Assembly: GCF_043643765.1 (NCBI RefSeq)
Contig: NZ_JBHZSP010000007.1
Span: 124,001 to 188,000 of the forward strand
Length of the DNA stretch: 64,000 bases
Direction of reading: 5' to 3'
Source of the DNA: Marinomonas posidonica_A
GTDB lineage: Bacteria > Pseudomonadota > Gammaproteobacteria > Pseudomonadales > Marinomonadaceae
The position numbers and the translations under genes are program-made. Of the stretch, positions 1-8,495 are shown in pieces; position 1 is the first letter of the stretch, and each line of letters begins with the position of its first letter. Under the pieces are notes generated by a model. That model had not been told where the DNA came from, did no database searches, and was given only the letters and a program-made list of their open reading frames with translations.

Positions 1-263
1 TCAAACATGCGCTACGAAATGCTGTTATTCCTGTAGTGGCGCTGGCTGCTGTGGAGTTGGGCTTTATGCTAGGCGGCTCGATTGTGATTGAGTCTGTATT
101 TTCTTTAAAAGGTTTAGGGCAGTTGGCATGGGATGCTATTTCTCGTAATGATTATCCGGTTGTGCAGGCAGTAGTGCTGATTATAGCCGTGTTTTATATC
201 TTGTTAACGCTATTGGCTGATGTGCTCAACGCCATGCTTGATCCACGTTTGCGTGTTCGCTGA
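1..263 (+). CDS. Dipeptide/oligopeptide ABC transporter permease, DppB type (C-terminal part only)
   Basis: This is the last ~87 codons of an inner-membrane permease; the gene begins before the window, and the frame is open from base 3. The visible part starts with a LRNAVIPV-type stretch, which belongs to the cytoplasmic EAA loop of DppB/OppB permeases. Two hydrophobic segments follow, and the end is typical of the family (LADVLNAMLDPRLRVR). A second permease starts 11 bases later and two ATPases follow, so this is the first visible gene of a peptide-import operon. The cut is a window edge, not a lesion. Peptide class is not decidable. Confidence 0.93.
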   Translation, partial: KHALRNAVIPVVALAAVELGFMLGGSIVIESVFSLKGLGQLAWDAISRNDYPVVQAVVLIIAVFYILLTLLADVLNAMLDPRLRVR

Positions 264-274
264 GGTTACTAATT

Positions 275-1186
275 ATGTCTGAATCTACTTCTGCTATGAG
301 TGTGATGAGTTCTGGGCTTCCAGAGGTTCCTGAGTGGCGCCGCATGATGAATCGTGTTTTAGGTCATCGTGGCTTGTTATTAGGCTCGACAATTTTGGGT
401 GCCATTGTTTTATTGGCCTTGTTCGCACCTTGGTTGGCGCCACACGACCCATTTGCGCAAAACATTTCCCAACGAATGATTCCCCCCGTTTGGCACGATA
501 AAGGCACTTGGGATCACATTTTTGGTACGGATAAACTGGGTCGAGATTACTTGAGTCGCTTACTTTACGGAGCACGAATTTCGTTAAGTATTGGTTTATT
601 GGCGGCGCTTATTTCTGGGCTAATTGGTACCACGTTAGGTGTTTTAGCGGGCTACTTTGGTGGCCGAGTGGATGCGGTAATCAGTTACATCATTACCACC
701 CGTTTAGCGTTGCCAGTATTGCTTGTTGCTTTGGCTATGGCGTCCTTGGTTGGCGGTGGTTCGGTGGAAACCGTGGTGGTGCTGCTTGGATTGTTGTTAT
801 GGGATCGTTTTGCCGTAGTGGCTCGTTCGACCACACAGCAATTGAGGGATGCTGAGTTCATTGCTTCGGCAAAAGTAATTGGCGCCTCCACATCTTACAT
901 CTTAATACGTGAGCTATTGCCTAATATTTTAAGCGCTTTGATTGTTGTCATGACCTTAGAGATGGCCCATGCCATTTTGCTAGAAGCAACCTTGTCTTTC
1001 TTAGGCTTAGGGGTGCAAGCGCCGATGCCATCTTGGGGGTTAATGATTTCTGAAGGTAAGGCTTATATGTTTTTCAAACCTTGGGTGATTGCGATTCCTG
1101 GTATTACGTTAATGGTCTTGGTATTGGCGATCAATTTAGTGGGTGATGGTTTGCGTGATATGAACGCACCGGAAGGACGTAACTGA
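275..1186 (+). CDS. Dipeptide/oligopeptide ABC transporter permease, DppC type
   Basis: Second inner-membrane permease of the peptide importer, 303 residues, the usual DppC length. It has a cytoplasmic N-tail, a first membrane segment at about residues 34-55, then the family hallmark FGTDKLGRDYLSR near 83-95. Further membrane segments follow, with the EAA loop (EFIASAKVIGAS) at about 194-205 that docks on the ATPases. The end (INLVGDGLRDMNAP) is classic for DppC/OppC. It lies 11 bases after the DppB-type gene and 14 before the first ATPase gene, in one operon. Confidence 0.94.
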   Translation: MSESTSAMSVMSSGLPEVPEWRRMMNRVLGHRGLLLGSTILGAIVLLALFAPWLAPHDPFAQNISQRMIPPVWHDKGTWDHIFGTDKLGRDYLSRLLYGARISLSIGLLAALISGLIGTTLGVLAGYFGGRVDAVISYIITTRLALPVLLVALAMASLVGGGSVETVVVLLGLLLWDRFAVVARSTTQQLRDAEFIASAKVIGASTSYILIRELLPNILSALIVVMTLEMAHAILLEATLSFLGLGVQAPMPSWGLMISEGKAYMFFKPWVIAIPGITLMVLVLAINLVGDGLRDMNAPEGRN

Positions 1187-1200
1187 GGCCAGAGGACAGT

Positions 1201-2202
1201 ATGATGAACCGAATTTTAAACATTAAAAATTTACAAGTGAATTTACCGACGGCTAACGGCTTGTTACGTGCGGTTCGAGGTATTGACTTGCATGTGGATA
1301 AAGGTGAGATGCTTTGCATTGTCGGAGAATCTGGCTGCGGTAAGTCAATGACTTCAATGGCGCTTATGGGCTTGTTACCAAAACGCGCTGATGTGACCGC
1401 CGAGATTTTGGACTTTGACGGTTTGGATTTATTGTCTTTGCCGAAGAAAGAGCGTAATAAAATCCGTGGCATGCGTATGTCGATGATCTTCCAAGAGCCG
1501 ATGACGTCATTGAATCCGTCTTACACGCTAGGCAATCAGCTTTGTGAAGCCATCATGCGACACAAAGGCGTTAGCAGTGCAGAAGCTAAAGAAAGGGCTG
1601 TGTACTTATTAACTCGCGCTGGTGTGCCAATGCCAGAGAAACGCTTGGATCAATATCCACATCAGCTATCTGGTGGTTTGCGTCAACGGGTTATGATCGC
1701 GATGGCGCTCATGTGTGAACCTGATCTGATTATTGCGGATGAGCCAACGACCGCGTTGGATGTGACGATTCAGGCGCAGATTTTACGATTGATTCGTGAG
1801 TTACAACAAGAATTTGGAACCGCGGTTATTTTTATTACTCACGACCTTGGTGTGGTGGCGCGAATTGCCGACCGCGTGGCGGTTATGTACGCAGGACAAA
1901 TAGTCGAAACCGCCACAGCCCAAGAGTTGTTCTCGAATCCAATGCACCCTTATACGCGAGGCTTATTAAACTGTATTCCTATTCCGGGTAAAACCGAACC
2001 GGGAAGCCACTTGGAATCCATTCCGGGCGTGGTGCCGAGTTTAATTGGTGAACTAAAAGGCTGTGCTTTTGCTAACCGTTGCCATGTTTCAACCAGTGAA
2101 TGTAGCCAACGAACTCCTTCTTTGGAATTAGAGTCGAATTCAACTTCACTTCATCAGGTGCGTTGTCCTATTACTGCAACGACACTTCAGGAGGCGATGT
2201 AA
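1201..2202 (+). CDS. Peptide ABC transporter ATP-binding protein, DppD/OppD type
   Basis: Cytoplasmic ATPase of the peptide importer, 333 residues. Walker A (GESGCGKS) is at 42-49, the Q-loop region FQEPMTSLNP at about 97-106, the signature LSGGLRQR at 156-163 and Walker B (LIIADEP) at 176-182. A C-terminal oligopeptide-transporter extension has spaced cysteines (GCAFANRC), which in some family members bind an Fe-S cluster. A second ATG follows immediately at 1204, so the start is ambiguous by one codon. Its stop overlaps the start of the next ATPase gene by one base, which suggests translational coupling. Confidence 0.94.
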   Translation: MMNRILNIKNLQVNLPTANGLLRAVRGIDLHVDKGEMLCIVGESGCGKSMTSMALMGLLPKRADVTAEILDFDGLDLLSLPKKERNKIRGMRMSMIFQEPMTSLNPSYTLGNQLCEAIMRHKGVSSAEAKERAVYLLTRAGVPMPEKRLDQYPHQLSGGLRQRVMIAMALMCEPDLIIADEPTTALDVTIQAQILRLIRELQQEFGTAVIFITHDLGVVARIADRVAVMYAGQIVETATAQELFSNPMHPYTRGLLNCIPIPGKTEPGSHLESIPGVVPSLIGELKGCAFANRCHVSTSECSQRTPSLELESNSTSLHQVRCPITATTLQEAM

Positions 2203-3041
2203 TGCCAGATTATGCTTTGGAATTATCAAACCTTTCACGCCATTTTTATTTGAAGAATGGTGCCTTTAAAGAACCCACTTTGCTAAAAGCGGTTGATGGC
2301 ATTTCATTGCGTATTCGCCCCGGTGAAACCTTAGGTCTAGTGGGTGAATCAGGTTGTGGCAAAAGTACCCTCGCAAAAATGATTTTAGGGCTGCTAGATC
2401 CAACTGATGGCGATGTGTTGATCAACGATAAAGCGAGAAGTGTTTCATCTCGCTTATCTATGGCGCGTCAGCTTCAACCTATTTTCCAAGACCCTTATTC
2501 GTCTTTGAACCCTCGTAAAACCATTGAGCAAATTATTCGTTTGCCATTGCAATTACATAAAGAGGGAAGCAGCGACAGCCAGAAAAAAGCAGTGAAAGAG
2601 ACCTGTGATTTGGTCGGCTTGCCTGAACGTTTGCTTAAGCAGTATCCGGGGCAATTGTCTGGTGGACAGCGTCAGCGTGTTGCCATTGCCCGTGCTCTGA
2701 TTTTAAAACCTAAGATTTTGGTATGTGATGAACCGACTTCCGCATTGGATGTATCGGTACAGGCTCAAATTCTGAATTTGCTCATGGATCTAAAAAAAGA
2801 GTTAGGGCTTACTTACCTCTTTATTAGCCACAACCTTGGTGTGGTTGAGCATTTAGTTGACCGTGTTGCTGTGATGTACAGAGGAAAAATTGTCGAACAG
2901 GGTACCCGTGATGAGATTTTCCAGAATGCTCAACATCCTTATACCAAGGCTTTATTGTCTTCTGTACTGACGCCAGAACCCGCTTTGGGTTTACCTGAAG
3001 TGTTAGATTCGAGTGCATGGGACAGCGCTCAGGCATCATAA
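2202..3041 (+). CDS. Peptide ABC transporter ATP-binding protein, DppF/OppF type
   Basis: Partner ATPase of the peptide importer, 279 residues from this start. Walker A (GESGCGKS) is at 48-55; FQDPYSSLNP, LSGGQRQRV and LVCDEPTSALD follow in order. The reading frame is open further upstream, to 2163, but the ATG at 2202 has a strong Shine-Dalgarno sequence (CAGGAGG, 2187-2193) and gives the usual DppF N-terminus. The start overlaps the previous stop as TAATG. No binding-protein gene is visible; it probably lies before the window. Confidence 0.93.
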   Translation: MPDYALELSNLSRHFYLKNGAFKEPTLLKAVDGISLRIRPGETLGLVGESGCGKSTLAKMILGLLDPTDGDVLINDKARSVSSRLSMARQLQPIFQDPYSSLNPRKTIEQIIRLPLQLHKEGSSDSQKKAVKETCDLVGLPERLLKQYPGQLSGGQRQRVAIARALILKPKILVCDEPTSALDVSVQAQILNLLMDLKKELGLTYLFISHNLGVVEHLVDRVAVMYRGKIVEQGTRDEIFQNAQHPYTKALLSSVLTPEPALGLPEVLDSSAWDSAQAS

Positions 3042-3160
3042 ATATTATTAATCTTTATCACTCATTTCATTGCCTGACACTTTTCGGCGATGGGATTAGT
3101 GTTTTCTAAATTCAGTGTTATCAGCTTTTTATGTATAAAAAAGCTGTGTTAGGAGGCAGC

Positions 3161-4576
3161 ATGAGCCGTCAAAATACCATACAAACCGCTGAGTCTTACT
3201 TCGATTCTGGTGAGTTTTTTGCAGTATTAAAACAACGTGTCAGCATTAAAAGTGAGAGCCAAAATTTAGAGGGTTTTGATAAATTACGTCTTTATTTGGA
3301 CGACATCATTGTTCCTGAATTGACTGAATTAGGGTTCGATATTCGTATTATTGCGAACCCAGTAACAGACGCGGACCAGCCGGGGTCTTGGCCATTTTTG
3401 CTAGCAGAGCGTATTGAAGACCCTGCACAAATGACATTGTTAACTTATGGTCATGGTGATGTGGTTCGTGGCTATGACGAGCAGTGGAAAGAAGGCTTAT
3501 CCCCTTGGGAATTAAAAGAAGAAGGCGATCGTTGGTACGGTCGAGGGTCTGCCGACAACAAAGGTCAGCATACGATTAACCTTGCCGCGCTAAAAAAAGT
3601 AATGGCTGCCAAAGACGGAAAGTTAGGCTTTAACGTTAAGATTATTTTAGAAATGGGTGAAGAAGCGGGCTCTCCGGGTCTTGCCGAATTGTGTGAAATT
3701 CATAAAGAAGAATTGAAGGCGGATCTTTTTATTGCCTCAGATGGCCCGCGATTGAGTGCAGATCATCCGACTATCTTCCTTGGCTCTCGTGGTGGTTTTA
3801 ATTTTGACCTTACTGTGAAACTTCGTGAAGGCGCTCATCACTCAGGAAACTGGGGTGGCTTGCTCAGCAACGCGGGAACGCGCTTGGCTCACGCTTGGGC
3901 GTCTATGGTGGATGTGAAAGGTAAGATTCTAATCTCCGGTTTATTGCCAGCACGTCTGCCGGATTCTGTTCGTGAGGCATTAAAAGGCATTCCTGTCGGG
4001 GAAGGCGCGAACAGCCCAGAGATCGATCTTGAGTGGGGAGAACCGGGACTTACGCCAGCAGAACAAGTGTTTGGTTGGAATACGCTGGAAATGCTGGCCT
4101 GTAAAACAGGTAATCCAGATATGCCTGTAAATGCTATTCCCGGTTACGCTAGCGCTCATTGTCAGTTGCGTTTTGTTGTAGAAAGCGACAGCCAAAACTT
4201 TTTAAAACATATTCGTGACCACCTTGATCGTCATGGTTTTAACGATGTTGAAGTCACTGATAGTGGTCATGTCATGGAGGCTACGCGTCTTGATCCTGAA
4301 GATCCTTGGGTGGATTGGGCGTTGGGTTCACTTGCTCAAACTACCGGTAAGAAACCTGTGTTACTGCCTAATTTAGGTGGCTCGCTGCCAAATGATGTGT
4401 TTGCCAATATTCTCAATTTACCCACCGTTTGGGTACCGCATTCTTACCCAGCGTGCAGTCAACATGCGCCAAATGAACACGTTCTAGCGCCCGTATGTCG
4501 TGAAGCCTTACAGATAATGACGGGGCTTTTTTGGGATTTATCCGAACAAGGCTCATCGATTCAGGCCAAACGTTAA
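3161..4576 (+). CDS. M20-family metallopeptidase (dipeptidase-like)
   Basis: Predicted cytosolic zinc-dependent peptidase of the ArgE/DapE/CPG2 superfamily, 471 residues. Metal-site motifs are intact: YGHGDVV (H98, D100), SADNKGQH (D132), the catalytic EMGEEAGS (164-171) and a late His-rich part around PNEHV. ATG at 3161 is chosen over an in-frame ATG at 3131 because AGGAGG lies at 3151-3156, four bases before it. A short inverted repeat (3122-3130 with 3138-3146) lies just upstream. Its position after a peptide importer suggests it hydrolyses imported peptides or N-acyl amino acids. The substrate is not known. Confidence 0.88.
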   Translation: MSRQNTIQTAESYFDSGEFFAVLKQRVSIKSESQNLEGFDKLRLYLDDIIVPELTELGFDIRIIANPVTDADQPGSWPFLLAERIEDPAQMTLLTYGHGDVVRGYDEQWKEGLSPWELKEEGDRWYGRGSADNKGQHTINLAALKKVMAAKDGKLGFNVKIILEMGEEAGSPGLAELCEIHKEELKADLFIASDGPRLSADHPTIFLGSRGGFNFDLTVKLREGAHHSGNWGGLLSNAGTRLAHAWASMVDVKGKILISGLLPARLPDSVREALKGIPVGEGANSPEIDLEWGEPGLTPAEQVFGWNTLEMLACKTGNPDMPVNAIPGYASAHCQLRFVVESDSQNFLKHIRDHLDRHGFNDVEVTDSGHVMEATRLDPEDPWVDWALGSLAQTTGKKPVLLPNLGGSLPNDVFANILNLPTVWVPHSYPACSQHAPNEHVLAPVCREALQIMTGLFWDLSEQGSSIQAKR

Positions 4577-4586
4577 GGAGAGCATA

Positions 4587-5804
4587 ATGATATTATCTAC
4601 AGCAAAAAAGGTAAGCAACAGCGCACTCGCACCTTATGCGGATTTACTCTGTGACTGGTTGGCAACACAAGAAGACGAGATGATCCAATGTCTACAGGAA
4701 TTAGTCGATACCGACTCGAACAGCTATGACAAAGACGGCGTTGATGCGGCAGGAAAGCTGATAGCGTCTTGGTTAGAAGCCGATGGTATCGAATGTCGAT
4801 GGCATAAATCTGCTAGCTCTGGCGATGTATTGGAAGCACGTATTGCTTCTGGATTTGATAAAAAAGACTCGCAGCCTGCTATCTATCTTATGGGGCATAG
4901 AGACACGGTTTTTCCCAAAGGAACGGTAGCGACGCGAGGTTTTACTCGTGACGGCATGACGGCGTTTGGGCCAGGCGTAGCAGATATGAAATCCGGTTTG
5001 GTATTGAATTGCTTCGTTTTAAGAGGTTTGCAGTATTTATTGAATAACTCTGACATCGCCGAATTGCCTCATCCTGTTGTTGGCTTATTTACTGGCGATG
5101 AAGAAATTGGCTCACCAGAAGGTCGACACGTTATTCAGCAGATGGTTAAGGGCGCGAAAGCGGTATTCAATGCCGAACCCGGTCGCATCAGTGGTAATGT
5201 TGTGTCGGCTCGAAAAGGCGGTGCGAGTTTTGAAATCTTAGTCAAAGGCAAAGCTGCGCACTCTGGTGTAAACCACGCTGATGGAGCCAGCGCAATTGGG
5301 GCTTTAGCACAGATTGTCACTGAGCTTCATGAGCTAACCAATTATGAGATTGGTGTTACCACCAATGTTGGCTTAATTCACGGGGGGATGTCCTCGAACA
5401 CCGTGGCACCGGAAGCCAGTGCCAGTTTAGATTTACGTTATATTACTAAAGCGCAAATGGTCGAAGCCATGGATAACATTCAGGATATTGTCGACCAGCC
5501 GAGAATCAAAGGGGTTACGGCGTCTGTACGTTTATTATCGGCGTTTCATCCATTTGAATCGAGCATGAGTGAGGTTTTACTTAAGCATTATCAAATACAG
5601 GCAGAATCTTTAGGATTCTCGGTTGAAGGAGAGTTTACAGGAGGATGTTCTGACGCCGGTTTTACTTCTACCATGGGGGTTCCAACTTTGTGTGGTACGG
5701 GGCCTGTTGGGGCAAAAATGCATACCGAGGAGGAGCTCTGTTTACTCGATACATTTGTTCCTCGAACTCAAGCCGTTGCAAAGAGTGTTTTGCTGTTGCC
5801 TTAA
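4587..5804 (+). CDS. M20-family metallopeptidase (carboxypeptidase G2-like)
   Basis: Second M20 peptidase, 405 residues, 10 bases after the first and preceded by an AAGGAGAG ribosome site. It keeps MGHRDTVFPKG (H104, D106), GVADMKSG (D133), TGDEEIGSP (catalytic E173, metal E174), the dimerisation-domain KGKAAHSG stretch and a C-terminal GGCSDAG. The layout resembles glutamate carboxypeptidase (CPG2) more than the preceding protein does, so the two probably act on different peptides. There is no signal peptide, so cytosolic action is expected. Together with the Dpp-type importer they form an uptake-and-cleavage unit. Confidence 0.88.
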   Translation: MILSTAKKVSNSALAPYADLLCDWLATQEDEMIQCLQELVDTDSNSYDKDGVDAAGKLIASWLEADGIECRWHKSASSGDVLEARIASGFDKKDSQPAIYLMGHRDTVFPKGTVATRGFTRDGMTAFGPGVADMKSGLVLNCFVLRGLQYLLNNSDIAELPHPVVGLFTGDEEIGSPEGRHVIQQMVKGAKAVFNAEPGRISGNVVSARKGGASFEILVKGKAAHSGVNHADGASAIGALAQIVTELHELTNYEIGVTTNVGLIHGGMSSNTVAPEASASLDLRYITKAQMVEAMDNIQDIVDQPRIKGVTASVRLLSAFHPFESSMSEVLLKHYQIQAESLGFSVEGEFTGGCSDAGFTSTMGVPTLCGTGPVGAKMHTEEELCLLDTFVPRTQAVAKSVLLLP

Positions 5805-5921
5805 AATGATATGCGCAACGTCCTGTTTTAATCAAAACCCTTTATGATTTAGATGTCTGTGATGACTATCTTCAAGTCTGTGCCGCACCGAAGTCATAAC
5901 CTAGATTGCTTCTTCCCTAAA

Positions 5922-6281
5922 CTAAACTTTGGTTGAGGACTTTACCGTTAACAGCGATACCAATCTTTGGAACTTTCGGATGTTGGCTTAGATGTGAAGC
6001 AATCGATCAACAACGCTTTTATAAGTTTGGACATTTAGCACAGTAACGACCATGATAAAATCATAACCGCCTGTTATTTGGTGGCAATGCCTCACTTCAT
6101 TGGTTTTGCTAATAACGTGTTTAAAGGCGTCATACACATCTTTTCGATTCCGCTCCATTTCTACCGACACCAGCAAGGCCAGCTTATTTCCGCTCAATTC
6201 TGGTTTCACAAGAGCAACGTCACCGACGGTGATGTTGCTATCTTTTAGGTAAATAGATGAAAGCACTTGCCGTAAATATTT
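5922..6281 (-). pseudogene. Broken Lrp/AsnC-family regulator
   Basis: Reading on the minus strand, a stretch of about 90 codons from a GTG at 6266 matches the ligand-binding domain of Lrp/AsnC regulators (VALVKPELSG, then EVRHCHQITGGYDFIMVV). An in-frame TAA at 5988-5990 stops it, but the same frame continues for 21 codons with the typical Lrp C-terminus (ANIRKFQRLVSLL, ending at TAG 5922-5924). The stop therefore looks like a nonsense mutation. Upstream, another in-frame stop (6282-6284) and the end of the LysR gene at 6312 leave no room for the DNA-binding domain. It may once have controlled the peptidase operon. Confidence 0.85.
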
Positions 6282-6311
6282 TTACAAGAAGATAAGCGAT
6301 TAGAGTCTAAA

Positions 6312-7217
6312 TCATGAGCTGAATATGGTTAATGTCGATTGTAACCATTCTTTAAAATGAATTGCTGCTTGGCTGGTTTGCACCCGCTTAGGGATAACTA
6401 AGTAGTAGTGTAAGCCAATGATAGACTTTGACAGCTTGTCTGTGCCTTGGGTTAACCAGCCGTTTTTAATCGAGTTTTCGACGGCAAGCTGACTGATGAT
6501 AGCGATACCTTGCCCAGAAAGTGCAGCCTGAGCGGTTAGGTTTTCATCATCAAAATAGCGAATATTTGGTTGAGAGTCGACAACGATGTTTTTGATCGTT
6601 TCTTCTAATCCTAAATCAGGTAGGTTTGGATTCTTCCATTGTGTACAGAAAAAGACGACATCAGACAGATTGTGACTGTGTCTTTTCCAATAGTCAGGTG
6701 TCGCAAAGAAGCCAATTGACTCTTGAATTAAAGGTTGATGAATAAGTGCCTTGGTTTCAAGTTGTTTAGACGGCTCCCCGTAACGAATCGCTATATCGAC
6801 ACGTCTATCATGTTCCATATCTATAAGGGACTCTTCTGCTCTTATTTGAATGTCGATGTCAGGATGCTGCTGCTGAAAGCCCACAATATTTGGGACTAAC
6901 CACATTGCTGCAAACGAGTTGGTCGTGCTGATGGTTAATGTTCGAGGAGAGCCTTTTAATTGATTAATCGTTGAGAGTAATTCCTGCAGAGATTGATTGG
7001 CAGATGTTGCCAGTAATTCGCCTTCTTTCGTTAAGATCACCGCTCGTGTTTTTCGTTCAAATAATCTTACTTTTAAGCTGTCTTCAAGTGTTCTGATTTG
7101 ATGAGAAATGGCTGTCGGTGTCACATTCAATTCATTGGCGGCGTCTTTAAAGCTGTTTAATCGAGCTGCGGATTCAAAGGCTTTGATGGCATTTAAAGAA
7201 GGGAGTTGCTGAAACAT
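6312..7217 (-). CDS. LysR-family transcriptional regulator (GcvA-like), copy 1
   Basis: LysR regulator of 301 residues. The N-terminal winged helix-turn-helix has the GcvA-type opening (LPSLNAIKAFESAARLNSF, then VTPTAISHQIRTLE); the effector-binding domain follows (STTNSFAAMWLVPNI, then AQAALSGQGIAII). It is divergent from the AzoR-like gene that starts at 7333, with a 115-base shared control region, and so probably regulates it. A closely related regulator with the same neighbour lies at 53735-54649. The effector is unknown. Confidence 0.9.
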   Translation of the reverse strand: MFQQLPSLNAIKAFESAARLNSFKDAANELNVTPTAISHQIRTLEDSLKVRLFERKTRAVILTKEGELLATSANQSLQELLSTINQLKGSPRTLTISTTNSFAAMWLVPNIVGFQQQHPDIDIQIRAEESLIDMEHDRRVDIAIRYGEPSKQLETKALIHQPLIQESIGFFATPDYWKRHSHNLSDVVFFCTQWKNPNLPDLGLEETIKNIVVDSQPNIRYFDDENLTAQAALSGQGIAIISQLAVENSIKNGWLTQGTDKLSKSIIGLHYYLVIPKRVQTSQAAIHFKEWLQSTLTIFSS

Positions 7218-7332
7218 AAAGGTACTCTATGGATGAGAATAACTACTTTATAGGAAAAATAAGACCATTTGTCACTAAAACGATTGCTGAACACACTATG
7301 TCTACTCACTATTAATGAAAGAGGCATAAAAT

Positions 7333-7974
7333 ATGAAAACTATTCTACATATCGACTCCAGTTTACGTCGTACTGACAACTCGATCTCTAAGTCATTTGG
7401 ATGTTGTTTTATCGATACATGGCTGAATAAAAATCATCAAGACAAAGTGGTTTATCGCGACCTTGGTCTTCATCCGCCAACCTTCATTTGCCAAGATTGG
7501 ATTGCAGCAGCCTTTACCTCAGAACAAAATAGAAGCAAAGCGCAGACACTAGCTTTAGCTGAGTCCGATACGTATTTTGATGAAGTAGCTCAAGCGGATG
7601 TTATTGTGATTACTGCGCCTATGTATAACTACGGTATGCCAGCGGTATTGAAGGCGTGGTTTGACCAAATGCTGAGAGTGAATAAAACCTTCACCTTTGA
7701 CCTAGCGCGAGGGGATTTTCCGATTGAACCTATCTTGTCAGGCAAAACCTTAGTTTTACTGACTTCATCTGGTGAGTTTGGTTTTGGTACTGGTGGTGTA
7801 CGCGAACAGATGAATCATCTTAGCCCGCACATAAAAGAGTTGGCCAAATACTTGGGTGTTGATCAGTTTTATGAAATTGGTTCGGAATACCAAGAATTTT
7901 CGGATGATCGTCACATTTTATCGGTCGAAAAAGCAAAGCAAGATATTGTCGCTTTAGTAAACCTACTGAACTGA
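7333..7974 (+). CDS. NAD(P)H-dependent flavin oxidoreductase, AzoR-like, copy 1
   Basis: Flavodoxin-fold FMN-dependent NAD(P)H oxidoreductase, 213 residues, related to AzoR. The N-terminal FMN phosphate loop (HIDSSLRR), the APMYNYGMPAVLKAWFDQ segment and the TSSGEFGFGTGG stretch are characteristic. Such enzymes reduce quinones and azo or nitro compounds in the cytosol. GAGG at 7321-7324 serves as ribosome site. It is divergent from a LysR regulator and ends at a strong hairpin terminator. A paralogue at 54768-55433 shares most of these motifs. The physiological substrate is not known. Confidence 0.87.
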   Translation: MKTILHIDSSLRRTDNSISKSFGCCFIDTWLNKNHQDKVVYRDLGLHPPTFICQDWIAAAFTSEQNRSKAQTLALAESDTYFDEVAQADVIVITAPMYNYGMPAVLKAWFDQMLRVNKTFTFDLARGDFPIEPILSGKTLVLLTSSGEFGFGTGGVREQMNHLSPHIKELAKYLGVDQFYEIGSEYQEFSDDRHILSVEKAKQDIVALVNLLN

Positions 7975-7985
7975 TTAGTGGCTAT

Positions 7986-8027
7986 AAAAACAGCATGGAA
8001 GTTTATCACTTTCATGCTGTTTTTTTG
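7986..8027 (+). terminator. Rho-independent terminator after AzoR-like gene
   Basis: A 14-bp stem (7989-8002 with 8008-8021, one G-U pair) with a 5-base loop is followed by a run of T. It lies 14 bases after the stop codon of the AzoR-like gene. Confidence 0.88.
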
Positions 8028-8336
8028 ATGTTGAATTTGACTAAAAGCTCAAACGATTCATTCAAAGCTCAAACAGCGTAGGTAAGAGCAGGGGATGATT
8101 GGCACCTAGAAGATGAGTGCAAGTAAGTTGAAAAGCATTAAGAGAGAGGGAGATAGTATTTATGAGCTACTCTCTGGCTAGAGACCTTGGTATTCATTTT
8201 AGTGATAATTTTTGAAAATCAATTTGTTATGTCTAAATATTTTTAGGTATGTTGTTTTTGTTTCAGCATACTACACAGTATTGAGCCTTTTCTTCAGCAG
8301 ATAGGCTTTATGTGTGAACATTTTACGACGCTGATT

Positions 8337-8372
8337 CTTTTGCTTTTGCTTTTGCTTTTGCTTTTGCTTTTG
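8337..8372. repeat. Hexanucleotide tandem repeat, CTTTTG x 6
   Basis: Six uninterrupted copies of CTTTTG (CAAAAG on the other strand), directly checked base by base. It lies about 125 bases downstream of the stop codon of the diguanylate cyclase gene. Confidence 0.95.
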
Positions 8373-8495
8373 GTGTTTCTGGTATGTTTGGCAGTTTTCT
8401 ATTTAGTCCGTTAGATGACCGAGAGCGAACACTCTCATGCCGTAGATCTTGGTCTTTTTGTTAAAAGCGATCTGTCGTCGTCAAACCGCTGCGCA

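Larger units (their letters stand above)
7975..8495. other. Intergenic region with direct and hexanucleotide repeats
   Basis: About 520 bases without a credible gene. After the terminator there is an 11-base direct repeat (AAAGCTCAAAC at 8044-8054 and 8064-8074), AT-rich sequence, and a tract of six perfect CTTTTG copies (8337-8372). On the minus strand the tract lies in a 43-codon open stretch that reads (Lys-Ala)n near its end and has no start codon. I do not recognise it, and it may be a gene relic. Confidence 0.6.

Noticed and set aside
8337..8372. Possible CRISPR array or origin iterons
   Set aside because: The unit is six bases without spacers and there are no cas genes or replication genes nearby.
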